This document shows, in pieces, positions 7,381 through 15,153 of a DNA stretch of 64,000 bases. The notes beneath the pieces are model-generated. The model made no database searches and was not told the DNA's origin. It worked only from the letters and a program-made list of their open reading frames with translations. The DNA lies in NCBI GenBank assembly GCA_041394265.1, contig JAWKIO010000005.1, positions 1,178,001-1,242,000 of the forward strand, written 5' to 3'. Numbering within the stretch: the first letter of the stretch is position 1; every line of letters starts with the position of its first letter. The stretch comes from Acidimicrobiales bacterium. Lineage in GTDB: Bacteria > Actinomycetota > Acidimicrobiia > Acidimicrobiales > SZUA-35. The translations under genes and the position numbers were made by a program.

Positions 7381-8586
7381 TCAGTCCTCGATCTCGATGT
7401 GGTCGAGATCGGAGTGATCGGCGTCGATGTCCTGTTCGAAGTCCTCGTTGTAGGAGTCCTCGACGTCGTAGCTGTCCTCGATCGAGTTGTCCTGCTGGAA
7501 CGAGTCCTCGATGGTGGTGTCGACCTCGACATCGACATCGAGTTCTTCGTTGTAGGAATCGTTGACCGAGTTGTCCTGGACGAAGGTCGCTTCGGCGCTC
7601 TGATCGTTGAACGATTCGTTGACCGAGTTGTCGATGTAGGTGTCGTTGTCCATGTTGGCGTTGCTGCCACCGCCGAAGGCCAACTGGGTGTCGCCGTGGC
7701 CCCCGATGTCGGCGTGCTCGAGGTCGACCACGTCGCCTGACCCGAAGGCGGCGTTGACATCGTCCGAGTTCTGGATGGTCTGGTTCCCGTCGCCGATCAC
7801 GGCGTCGCCCCAGACGTCGATGTCGGAGTCGACGTTGCCGTCGCCGATCGTGTTGCCGTAGCCATGGACGTTGTTCACGGTGTTGTGGTCGCCGACCACG
7901 GCGCCGTTGGCATCGCCGTCGGCCAGGATGCCCGAGTTCATGCCGGTGTTGACCACGCCGTTGTTCGCTCCGTCGAACGCCACGGAATCCTCGCCGGTGG
8001 CAATGTTCGAGTTCTTGATGTCGTCACCGGCGGCAACGGCGGCGTCGCCGGTGGCCACGCCGGTCTGGTCGCCGCCTGCGGCAGCCGAGTGGTCCCCGAG
8101 AGCGCTCACGTTGACCGACTCGTCGGTGAGTTCGAGGTCGCCGTGTACCTCACCCTCGACGTCGAGGTCGAAGTGGCGGGCGTTGTCGACCTCGGCGAGG
8201 TTCTGCGAGATGTACTCGTTGGTCTCGTAGACCTGTGCAACATAGGTGTTGAGCGTGTGCTCGATCGTCTCCATCGTCGGCGCAGGTGCCGCGTGGTGCG
8301 AGGTCGGAGCAGCGGAGGCGCCGCCGGGGGCCGAGGCCCCGGCCGGCACGGCCATCGGGGCCGGGGCCGGCATCTCGACCAGCGTCTGGGTGACCTGCGG
8401 GCTGAAGTTCAGCTCGTTGGCGACACCGGCGACGGTGTCGCCCAGGTCGACCGACGAGAGGTCGTAGTCGTTGACGCCGTGGTCGACGAGGTAGGCGTGC
8501 GGGTCCTCCGAGTACATGATCGCTTCGGTCTCGTTGCCGAGGACCTTGTGCATGATGGACTCGAGGACATCGTTGATCTCTGACAT
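7381..8586 (-). CDS. IniB-like N-terminal domain protein with long acidic repeat tail
   Basis: A 401-residue protein. Residues 1-70 (MSEINDVLESIMHKVLGNE onward) match the N-terminal domain seen in mycobacterial IniB, whose gene is induced by cell-wall drugs. An Ala/Pro linker follows (about 72-105), then a Gly/Asn/Asp-rich region with short repeating turns such as GDGN and GDHN, and an acidic tail with recurring DNSVNDSYN / EDSFQQDNS / EDSYNEDF units. No signal peptide, Trp or Cys was seen. GGAGGGAAACCG precedes ATG 8586. The dynamin-like IniA/IniC partners are not in this window. Role unknown; the tail suggests a disordered or solenoid structural protein. Confidence 0.7.
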   Translation of the reverse strand: MSEINDVLESIMHKVLGNETEAIMYSEDPHAYLVDHGVNDYDLSSVDLGDTVAGVANELNFSPQVTQTLVEMPAPAPMAVPAGASAPGGASAAPTSHHAAPAPTMETIEHTLNTYVAQVYETNEYISQNLAEVDNARHFDLDVEGEVHGDLELTDESVNVSALGDHSAAAGGDQTGVATGDAAVAAGDDIKNSNIATGEDSVAFDGANNGVVNTGMNSGILADGDANGAVVGDHNTVNNVHGYGNTIGDGNVDSDIDVWGDAVIGDGNQTIQNSDDVNAAFGSGDVVDLEHADIGGHGDTQLAFGGGSNANMDNDTYIDNSVNESFNDQSAEATFVQDNSVNDSYNEELDVDVEVDTTIEDSFQQDNSIEDSYDVEDSYNEDFEQDIDADHSDLDHIEIED

Positions 8587-8696
8587 TTTCGGTTTCCCTC
8601 CGGGGTGTGCGTTGCTGGGTGCTGTTCGCTCTTGCTAGTGAACAACACCTTAGAAACGGCCCCGTAAACAGGAATCGGGGATGTCCCCCGAGCCTC

Positions 8697-8712
8697 CCCC
8701 CATCGATGGGGG
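8697..8712 (-). terminator. Palindrome behind kup, probable terminator
   Basis: CCCCCATCGATGGGGG is a perfect 16-bp palindrome beginning 6 bp beyond the kup stop codon. A second hairpin, TCGGGG-ATGTC-CCCCGA at 8675-8691, lies just downstream. Together they probably separate kup from the IniB-like gene on the same strand. Confidence 0.55.
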
Positions 8713-8718
8713 ATGGCC

Positions 8719-10587
8719 TCAAATGGCGACGTGGGTGCCGATGTCGATCGATCGATCGTGCGGGAGACCGAAATAGGCCGACGGGTCGCTGGCATTGCGG
8801 CTCATGATGGCGAAGAGACGGTCCCGCCAGCTGGCCATGCCCGGCCGGTCGGCGTATTCGATTCGCTCGCGACCCAGGAAGTAGATCGTGGTCTCCGGGT
8901 CGAGCTTGGCACCGTCGAGACGCAAGCCGGCGACCAGGTCACGATCGACCTGCGGTTGCTCCACGAACCCGTAGCGGAGCTGCACCTCGTAGACCCCGAA
9001 CGGATGGGTGATCACCGAGAAACGGTCGGTTTCGGGGACCTCGGGGCGGTCGTCGATGGCAATCGATACGAAGACCACTCGCTCGTGCAGCGAATCGTTG
9101 TAGCGAAGGTTGGTGAGGAGCACCGGAGGGACCCGCCCCGCTGTGCGGTGCAGGTAGACACCGGTGCCGGGATGACGGGCCGGCTCGTCATTGGCGAAAC
9201 CGGCAAGAAGTCCCGCGGTGGTCTTGGCCGACGTGAACAGTTGTTCTCCCACCAGCCGCCGTCCGGTACGCCAGGTGGTGAAGCTGATGAATCCGGCCGT
9301 TCCGATGAGCAGCGGGAACCAACCTCCAGCCGGAATCTTGAAGATATTGGCACCGGTGAAGGCCAGGTCGATGATTCCGAGTGGGAGCAGGACGGCGAGC
9401 ACCTTGGCCGTGCTCCAACCCCACGATTGTTTGGCATAGACGCCGACGAGGATGGTGGTGATCACCATGGTCAGCGTGACCGCAACGCCATAGGCCGCCG
9501 CCAGGCGGGCCGACGACTGGAACGAGAAGACCAGACCCAGGCAGGCGAACAGGAGGAACCAGTTAATGGCCGGCACATACACCTGCCCACGGTGCTCGGC
9601 CGAGGTCTGGACGACTCGCATACGCGGCAGGTATTCCAGGTTGATCGCCTGCGCGGTCAACGAGAACGCACCCGAGATCAGCGCCTGCGAGGCAATCACG
9701 GTGGCCACGGTCGCAAGCACAGTGAGCGGCCAGTGCGCCCAGTCCGGTGCGAGCAGGAAAAACGGGCTTTCGATCGCCGCCGGGTTCTTGAGCAGTCGAG
9801 CGCCCTGCCCGAAGTAGTTGAGCACCAGCGCCGGCATCACGATCCAGAACCAGGCGGTGCGGATCGGTTCACGGCCGAAGTGCCCCATGTCGGCGTACAG
9901 CGCCTCACCACCCGTGACCACGAGGAAGACGGCGCCGAGCACGAGGTACCCACGCAGTCCGTTGTGGGCGAAGAACCCGAGGGCATAGGTGGGGCTCACG
10001 GCTCGCAGCACCGACGGCGAGCGCAGGATCTCGGCGACGCCGAGCAGGGCAAGGACGCCGAACCATACGACCATGATGGGGCCGAACAGTCGGCCGATCG
10101 TCGCGGTGCCCCGTCGCTGGATCGAGAACAGGCCGATCAGGATCACCGCCACGATGGGGACGATCCAGTGATCGACCGACGGGGCAACAACTTGGACACC
10201 TTCGACCGCCGAGAGCACCGAGATGGCCGGCGTGATCATGCCGTCGCCGTACAGCAGGGCGGTGCCGACGAGACCGAGCAGCAGCAGGGCGGACTTGCTG
10301 GAGCGCTCCCCCACCACGAGCGTGGCGAGCGCGAGAATGCCGCCTTCGCCGTGGTTGTCGGCCCGCAGCACGATCACGAGGTACTTCAGGGTCACCACGA
10401 TCAGGAGGGACCAGAGCATGAGGGACAGGACCCCGAGGACGTTTGCATCGTCGATTGCCAGGTCGACGTCGCCCGCCAACGATTCACGCAGGGCGTAGAG
10501 GGGACTCGTCCCGATGTCGCCGAAGACCACGCCGAGTGCTCCGAGCGTGAGTGCTCGTTGGGAGACCGACGGACTTGCACTACTCAT
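8719..10587 (-). CDS. kup: Kup-family low-affinity potassium uptake protein
   Basis: A 622-residue K+/H+ symporter. The family signature GALGVVFGDIGTSPLYALRES opens the protein at residues 17-36, followed by about 12 hydrophobic segments up to residue 430 and a cytoplasmic C-terminal domain of about 170 residues with the NEP-like stretch PPVLLTNLRYND. Length matches E. coli Kup (622 residues). ATG at 10587. A 228-bp divergent region separates it from the two-component system; no recognised c-di-AMP riboswitch was found there. Confidence 0.95.
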   Translation of the reverse strand: MSSASPSVSQRALTLGALGVVFGDIGTSPLYALRESLAGDVDLAIDDANVLGVLSLMLWSLLIVVTLKYLVIVLRADNHGEGGILALATLVVGERSSKSALLLLGLVGTALLYGDGMITPAISVLSAVEGVQVVAPSVDHWIVPIVAVILIGLFSIQRRGTATIGRLFGPIMVVWFGVLALLGVAEILRSPSVLRAVSPTYALGFFAHNGLRGYLVLGAVFLVVTGGEALYADMGHFGREPIRTAWFWIVMPALVLNYFGQGARLLKNPAAIESPFFLLAPDWAHWPLTVLATVATVIASQALISGAFSLTAQAINLEYLPRMRVVQTSAEHRGQVYVPAINWFLLFACLGLVFSFQSSARLAAAYGVAVTLTMVITTILVGVYAKQSWGWSTAKVLAVLLPLGIIDLAFTGANIFKIPAGGWFPLLIGTAGFISFTTWRTGRRLVGEQLFTSAKTTAGLLAGFANDEPARHPGTGVYLHRTAGRVPPVLLTNLRYNDSLHERVVFVSIAIDDRPEVPETDRFSVITHPFGVYEVQLRYGFVEQPQVDRDLVAGLRLDGAKLDPETTIYFLGRERIEYADRPGMASWRDRLFAIMSRNASDPSAYFGLPHDRSIDIGTHVAI

Positions 10588-10620
10588 GCTTGCTGCTTCC
10601 CGCCCTGTGCTCGATCTGGG

Positions 10621-10752
10621 TCAGCCGGCAGGAAGGCCTCGAACCGCACGATATGGCCGTGACTCGGCCGAATGATCAACCAGGACCACAACTTGTCCTC
10701 CACTCGAGATGGAACCAGGCCCAAATCTGTGCCCCCGCTGAGTGCCGGCTGA
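10621..10752 (-). promoter_or_regulatory. Long-range inverted repeat in the kup upstream region
   Basis: On the minus strand TCAGCCGGCA (10752-10743) can pair with TGCCGGCTGA (10630-10621), a perfect 10-bp match enclosing about 112 bases that include a small hairpin GGCCG-AGTCA-CGGCC. It could close a structured leader for kup if transcription starts upstream of 10752. One arm overlaps the CTCAG direct-repeat box, so part of the match may reflect protein binding instead. Confidence 0.25.
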
Positions 10753-10753
10753 G
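10738..10753 (-). promoter_or_regulatory. CTCAG-N6-CTCAG direct-repeat box upstream of the two-component system
   Basis: Reads CTCAGCCGGCACTCAG on the minus strand, 62 bp before the response-regulator ATG. The copy upstream of the FMN-binding gene (13506-13521) differs at only two of 16 positions. Direct repeats at 11-bp spacing are the usual target form of OmpR-family regulators. Confidence 0.5.
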
Positions 10754-10815
10754 GACATACGTAGAACAGCACCCGAAACACCCGCAGCGAACACACGGCC
10801 TGTCACAATCAAATC

Positions 10816-11508
10816 ATGGCCACCGCAACGCGCATCCTCGTCGTCGATGACGAACCCTCGCTGGTCGACGCCGTCTCGATGGCGCTCTCCTACGAGGGGT
10901 TCGACGTCACCGAGGCCCGTACCGGCCGGGCAGGACTGACCGCCTCCCTCGAAGGTGACTTCGCACTGATCGTGCTCGATGTGATGCTTCCCGATCTCGA
11001 CGGCTTCGAGATCGCTCGACGCCTTCGCTCCGGCGGTGTGACCACACCGATCCTGTTCCTGACGGCGAAGGACTCGCTCGAGGACAAGGCCGCCGGATTC
11101 GATGCCGGCGCCGACGACTACCTCACGAAGCCGTTCTCGCTCGCCGAGCTGATCATGCGGGTGAAGGCCATCCTGCGGCGATCCGGTGCCACCCCGGAAG
11201 CCGAGCAGAACGTCCTCCGATTCGCCGATCTCGAGCTCGACGTCGACGGCCACCTACTCCGGCGAGGAGGGAACGTCATCGACCTGACCGCCACCGAGTT
11301 CAGCGTGCTCGAATACTTCATGACGAACCCCGGCCGAGTGTTGTCGAAGGCACAGATCCTCGATCACGTGTGGCACTACGACTTCGACGGTGACTCCAAC
11401 ATCTGCGAGACCTACGTCAGCTACCTGCGCAAGAAGCTCAACGAGTACGGACCACCGCTGATCCACACCGTTCGACTCGTCGGCTACGTCCTGCGCGAGC
11501 ACCCGTGA
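10816..11508 (+). CDS. OmpR-family response regulator
   Basis: A 230-residue two-domain regulator. The receiver domain shows the acidic pair DD at 11-12, phospho-acceptor Asp55 (IVLDVMLPD), Thr83 and Lys105 (TKPFS). The C-terminal winged helix (about 135-228) contains ATEFSVLEYFMTNPGRVLSKAQILDHVW and YVSYLRKKL. It resembles actinobacterial MprA/TcrA-type regulators. Its stop overlaps the kinase GTG start (GTGA), so the pair is co-translated. Likely targets are the CTCAG direct repeats at 10738-10753 (own promoter) and 13506-13532. Confidence 0.93.
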   Translation: MATATRILVVDDEPSLVDAVSMALSYEGFDVTEARTGRAGLTASLEGDFALIVLDVMLPDLDGFEIARRLRSGGVTTPILFLTAKDSLEDKAAGFDAGADDYLTKPFSLAELIMRVKAILRRSGATPEAEQNVLRFADLELDVDGHLLRRGGNVIDLTATEFSVLEYFMTNPGRVLSKAQILDHVWHYDFDGDSNICETYVSYLRKKLNEYGPPLIHTVRLVGYVLREHP

Positions 11509-12926
11509 CCCTGCGGCTACGGCTCCTCATCGCCACGACGATCGCCGTCCTGGTCGGCCTGGCCATCGTCGATGCCACCACCTATCTGGTGTTCAATCGC
11601 TCGCAGCTCCGCCAGGTCGACGATTCGCTCGATCGCGCCCATCCACCGATCGAACTCCTCGCCGAGAGCAACACCGAAGCGTCGTGGTCGGCCATTCCCC
11701 AAATCGCGCCGGGCCACTACGTTGCAATCCTCGACGAGAACAACTCCCCCTTGTTCATCTCGGCGGGCCGACGAGCCGGCGACGACGATGTCAACGTCGA
11801 CCTCACGCAGGTTGACATCACCTCCCAGTTCCAGACCATCTCGCAAGGTCACGACAACAGCGTTCGGGTTCGAGTCGATCCGCTCAGCACGGGCACGACG
11901 CTGGTGGTCGGCGAGTCACTCCATCAAGTACACGAGACGGCAGGTCGCCTGCTCGGGGTCCTCCTGATTGCGAGTGCCGTGGCGATCGCGCTCGTCGCCG
12001 CCCTCAGCTGGATCCTCGTGCGCGTCGGTCTGCGCCCACTCCGAGCCGTCGAGCTGCGGGCTGCCGCCATCACCGACAGCGACCTGGCCGATGTCCGGGT
12101 CCCGGGCGCCGACGCCTCGACCGAAGTCGGCAGCCTCGCCGCCGCGCTCAACGCCATGCTCGATCGTCTCGACGTCGCTCGCAGCGAGCGGGAGCAGACC
12201 GTCGCCGACCTGACGGCCTCCGAGGCCAGGATGCGCCAGTTCGTCGCCGATGCCTCGCACGAGCTGCGGACGCCGATCGCCGCCACGGCCGCCTACGCCG
12301 AGCTGTTCGAGCAGGGCGCCCGGGATCGACCGGCCGATCTCGAGCGAGCGATGGCGGGCATCCGGAGCGAGACCGATCGAATGTCGGCGCTCGTGGGAGA
12401 CCTCCTGCTCCTGGCCCGCCTCGACGAGCACCAGCCGCTGGGTCATGCAACGGTCGACCTCACCGAGCTGGTCTTCCAGGCCGTCGACACCGCACGCACG
12501 ATCGACCCCAGCCGCCCCGTTCGACCGTCGGTCGACGGCGTGATCACGGTGAACGGTGACGCAACCCGACTCCGACAGGTCATCGACAATCTCCTGGCCA
12601 ACGTCCGCTCACACACCCCACCAGGCACACCTTGCACGGTCTCGCTCACGCTCGATGGGAGCGATGCACTGCTGAGCGTCAGCGACGTCGGCCCAGGTGT
12701 GAGCGACGAGCAGCTCACCAAGCTGACCGATCGCTTCTACCGAGTCGACCATGCCCGCACCCGAACGACCGGTGGCAGCGGACTCGGGCTCTCGATCGTC
12801 GACTCCATCGTTGCCGCCCACGGCGGGTCGATCAGCGCATCGCACCATCAGCCGACGGGATTGACGATCAGCGTTCGGCTGCCCAATGCCGCCTCGCTCA
12901 CCCACACCGAAGGGGACACCGAATGA
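11505..12926 (+). CDS. Sensor histidine kinase
   Basis: A 473-residue membrane kinase with transmembrane segments at about 7-29 and 149-171 flanking a periplasmic sensor loop of about 120 residues, then a HAMP domain, a dimerisation domain with phospho-acceptor His252 in ASHELRTPIAA, and a HATPase_c domain (DNLLANVRSHTPPGTP, DVGPGVSD, GGSGLGLSIVDSIVAAHGG). The GTG start overlaps the regulator stop and its own TGA overlaps the ATG of the next gene, so kinase and ferric-reductase-like protein are also coupled. The stimulus is unknown; the gene context suggests iron, redox or envelope state. Confidence 0.93.
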   Translation: MTLRLRLLIATTIAVLVGLAIVDATTYLVFNRSQLRQVDDSLDRAHPPIELLAESNTEASWSAIPQIAPGHYVAILDENNSPLFISAGRRAGDDDVNVDLTQVDITSQFQTISQGHDNSVRVRVDPLSTGTTLVVGESLHQVHETAGRLLGVLLIASAVAIALVAALSWILVRVGLRPLRAVELRAAAITDSDLADVRVPGADASTEVGSLAAALNAMLDRLDVARSEREQTVADLTASEARMRQFVADASHELRTPIAATAAYAELFEQGARDRPADLERAMAGIRSETDRMSALVGDLLLLARLDEHQPLGHATVDLTELVFQAVDTARTIDPSRPVRPSVDGVITVNGDATRLRQVIDNLLANVRSHTPPGTPCTVSLTLDGSDALLSVSDVGPGVSDEQLTKLTDRFYRVDHARTRTTGGSGLGLSIVDSIVAAHGGSISASHHQPTGLTISVRLPNAASLTHTEGDTE

Positions 12927-13462
12927 ACCAACTCATGTGGTACCTGACCCGCTCGACCGGGATCGTCGCCGCCGTGCTGATGGTGCTGGCGCTGCTCTGG
13001 GGTTTCCTGTTCTCGTCTCGCACGACCGGCAGACGGTTGCGGCCGGCGTGGTGGCTCGACCTCCACAACTGGTTGGGAGGGGCCTCGCTGGTGTTCACCG
13101 CGCTGCACATCGCCACCACCTACCTCCAGTCCGACTCAGGCATCGCCCTGATCGACATCTTCGTTCCCGGCAAGGCCAGCCAGACCTGGCCGATCGCCTG
13201 GGGTGTCGTCGCCACGTACTTGATGGCGCTGACCGTGTTCACGACCTGGCCCAAGAGGCTGGCGAATCGCAAGCTTTGGCGCTGGCTCCACCTCACCTCG
13301 GTCGCCGCCACCGGCCTCGCCCTGTTGCACGCCTATCAGACCGGCAGCGACAGCAGCCGGTTTCCCTTCCGGATCGGCGTCGCCATTCTGGCCGGCATCG
13401 CCGTGTACGGCCTCGGGGTGCGCGTGGCGCTCCTCGCCGAGAAGCGCCAGCTGAGCAGCTGA
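12923..13462 (+). CDS. Ferric-reductase-like transmembrane protein (heme b)
   Basis: A 179-residue integral membrane protein with about five hydrophobic segments. His residues in DLHNWLGGASLVFTALHIATT, and in WLHLTSVAATGLALLHAYQTG, are spaced like the bis-histidine heme ligands of ferric-reductase-like/MsrQ-type domains. It would carry electrons from the cytoplasmic to the outer face. ATG overlaps the kinase TGA. Next downstream is the FMN-binding protein, the likely electron acceptor; no FAD/NAD-binding domain is attached. Confidence 0.82.
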   Translation: MNQLMWYLTRSTGIVAAVLMVLALLWGFLFSSRTTGRRLRPAWWLDLHNWLGGASLVFTALHIATTYLQSDSGIALIDIFVPGKASQTWPIAWGVVATYLMALTVFTTWPKRLANRKLWRWLHLTSVAATGLALLHAYQTGSDSSRFPFRIGVAILAGIAVYGLGVRVALLAEKRQLSS

Positions 13463-13505
13463 GAGAGCATCCGTTCGGTCCCTCCCAATGGCGTCGAGTG
13501 AAACT

Positions 13506-13532
13506 CTCAGCTGACACTCAGGTCGTCCTCAC
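13506..13532 (+). promoter_or_regulatory. Triple CTCAG/C direct repeat upstream of the FMN-binding gene
   Basis: CTCAG at 13506-13510 and 13517-13521 and CTCAC at 13528-13532 fall at exact 11-bp intervals, 34-60 bp before the ATG at 13567. The first 16 bases match the box at 10738-10753 at 14 of 16 positions. Proposed binding site of the response regulator encoded at 10816. Confidence 0.5.
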
Positions 13533-13566
13533 GCCACCTTGAGGTCCGGCCTTTTGACTTGACTGC

Positions 13567-14322
13567 ATGTCCGAGTCGCACGACACCAACCGCAACGCCG
13601 CCGACCTCGACGCCGCTGTTGCTGCCCGCCTCGAGCGACTGAACGCTCGGCGGGCCACCTCCGATCCTCGCTCGGCTGCCCGGCAGCCGACTCGTCCGCC
13701 TTCGGCGGCGGCCCCGTCGACCTCGCAGGCCGGGCCGCCGCCGAAGCGCAAGCGTCGCCACGCCGCCGCCGGCGCCCGCCAGGCGGCATTGGCGCTGAGC
13801 CTGGTCACCACCGGTGGGCTCACCTACGCGATGTCGATGTCCCCTGCTGCTGACGCCTCCGTTGCCGCCGGTGCGGCGGGCGTGGTCAGCGCAACTCCTT
13901 CTCCGGTGACGGCAGCCCCCTCCACATCTGCCGACGCCGCAGCGGCGGGAACAGCTGAGGCTGCTGTTCCCGCCGCACCCTCCACCACCCAAACACCGAC
14001 GACCTCGACCCCGCCGGCCACCACACCGATCGTGGTCAACGGCGCCGCCTACTCGAACCGCTGGGGCATCGTGCAGGTGCAGGCCACGTTCGATCCCGAT
14101 GGCACCCTGACCTCAGTCACCACGCTGCAGACCCCCGATGGTGACCGCAAGAGTGTCTCCATCAACAACCGAGCCGTTCCGAAGCTCAACTCCGAGGCAC
14201 TCAGCGTCCAGAGCGCCAATGTCGACACCGTGTCCGGTGCGACGTACACCTCGAATGACTACCGTCGATCCCTGCAGTCCGCCATCGACGCCGTCCAGGC
14301 CAGCGGAATGCTCACCGCCTGA
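13567..14322 (+). CDS. Membrane-anchored FMN-binding domain protein, ApbE substrate
   Basis: A 251-residue protein with a basic Ala/Pro-rich cytoplasmic start, one hydrophobic segment at about 70-90, a long Ala/Thr/Pro/Ser linker (about 95-155) that would cross the wall, and a C-terminal FMN_bind domain. SGATYTS at 223-229 is the flavinylation motif; Thr226 would receive FMN through a phosphoester bond from ApbE, encoded 21 bp downstream. With the ferric-reductase-like protein upstream it forms an extracytosolic electron-transfer chain. Its own promoter region carries the CTCAG repeats, so it may be induced by the linked two-component system. Confidence 0.85.
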   Translation: MSESHDTNRNAADLDAAVAARLERLNARRATSDPRSAARQPTRPPSAAAPSTSQAGPPPKRKRRHAAAGARQAALALSLVTTGGLTYAMSMSPAADASVAAGAAGVVSATPSPVTAAPSTSADAAAAGTAEAAVPAAPSTTQTPTTSTPPATTPIVVNGAAYSNRWGIVQVQATFDPDGTLTSVTTLQTPDGDRKSVSINNRAVPKLNSEALSVQSANVDTVSGATYTSNDYRRSLQSAIDAVQASGMLTA

Positions 14323-14343
14323 CGCCATGACCTCCTCACGACC

Positions 14344-15153
14344 ATGAAGCCCGTGCCGACCTCGGCTCGCGGTGGCCGCCACCATGTCGAAATCGTCATG
14401 GGCATGGCCGTCAGCATCGACGTTCGCGACGAGATCAGCGGCGAGGCGATCGACGATGTCGTCGCGTGGCTGCACCACGTGAATGGCGTGTTCAGCACGC
14501 ACGACCCCGACACGCCCATCAGCGCGATGGGACGGGGCGAGCTGTCGTTGGCCGATGCCGGCGACGAGATCCGGGAGGTGCTCCGGCTCTGTGAAATGGT
14601 GAGCGAGGAGACCAACGGCTGCTTCGATGCGTTCGGCATTCCCGCGCCGAATGGCACGATGCTCGAGACGTCCGGCCTGGTGAAGGGTTGGGCGATCGAG
14701 CGAGCCGCGGCCATCCTCGAATCACACGGGGCGGCCAACTTCTGTGTCAACGCCGGTGGCGACGTGGCCCTGCGAGGTCGGCCGACGCCGGGCGCAGAGG
14801 GTGGAGATGCAGAGTGGCAGGTCGGTATCCGCCATCCGGTGCTCGACCAGGAACTGGCGCTGGTGATCCATGCGGCCGGACGCCTCGGTGTCGCCACCTC
14901 TGCCACCTACGAGCGGGGAGCACACATCTACGACCCCCGACTCGGACAGCCGACGACCGGGCTTGCCAGTGCGACAGTTGTTGGACCCGACCTCACCATG
15001 GCCGATGCGTACGCAACCGCCATCTTCGTGATGGGCCTCGATGCCCTCGACTGGGCGACTGACCACCCGGACTACGACCTCTTCCTGATCACCCACCAGG
15101 ACACGACCCACTGGACCGAGGGGTTCAATCGCTACCGCTCGAAAAGTAGCTGA
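14344..15153 (+). CDS. apbE: FAD:protein FMN transferase (ApbE)
   Basis: A 269-residue ApbE-family enzyme that transfers FMN from FAD onto a Ser/Thr of target proteins. Family blocks visible are MGMAVSIDVRD near the start, the GCFDAFG segment, SGLVKGWAIERAA (flavin binding), NAGGDVALRG and ATSATYERGAHIYDPR. No signal peptide is evident. The adjacent FMN_bind protein with an SGATYTS motif is its obvious substrate. Its 3' end overlaps the convergent efeB gene by 22 bases. Confidence 0.93.
   Translation: MKPVPTSARGGRHHVEIVMGMAVSIDVRDEISGEAIDDVVAWLHHVNGVFSTHDPDTPISAMGRGELSLADAGDEIREVLRLCEMVSEETNGCFDAFGIPAPNGTMLETSGLVKGWAIERAAAILESHGAANFCVNAGGDVALRGRPTPGAEGGDAEWQVGIRHPVLDQELALVIHAAGRLGVATSATYERGAHIYDPRLGQPTTGLASATVVGPDLTMADAYATAIFVMGLDALDWATDHPDYDLFLITHQDTTHWTEGFNRYRSKSS

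Noticed and set aside
8713..10662. Long open frame on the plus strand opposite kup
   Set aside because: Hydrophilic, Glu/Gln/Arg/His-rich translation that mirrors the Kup membrane segments; no family features and no start signal.
10588..10815. c-di-AMP (ydaO-type) riboswitch upstream of kup
   Set aside because: The conserved core segments expected of this class were not found on the minus strand; only a long inverted repeat is present.
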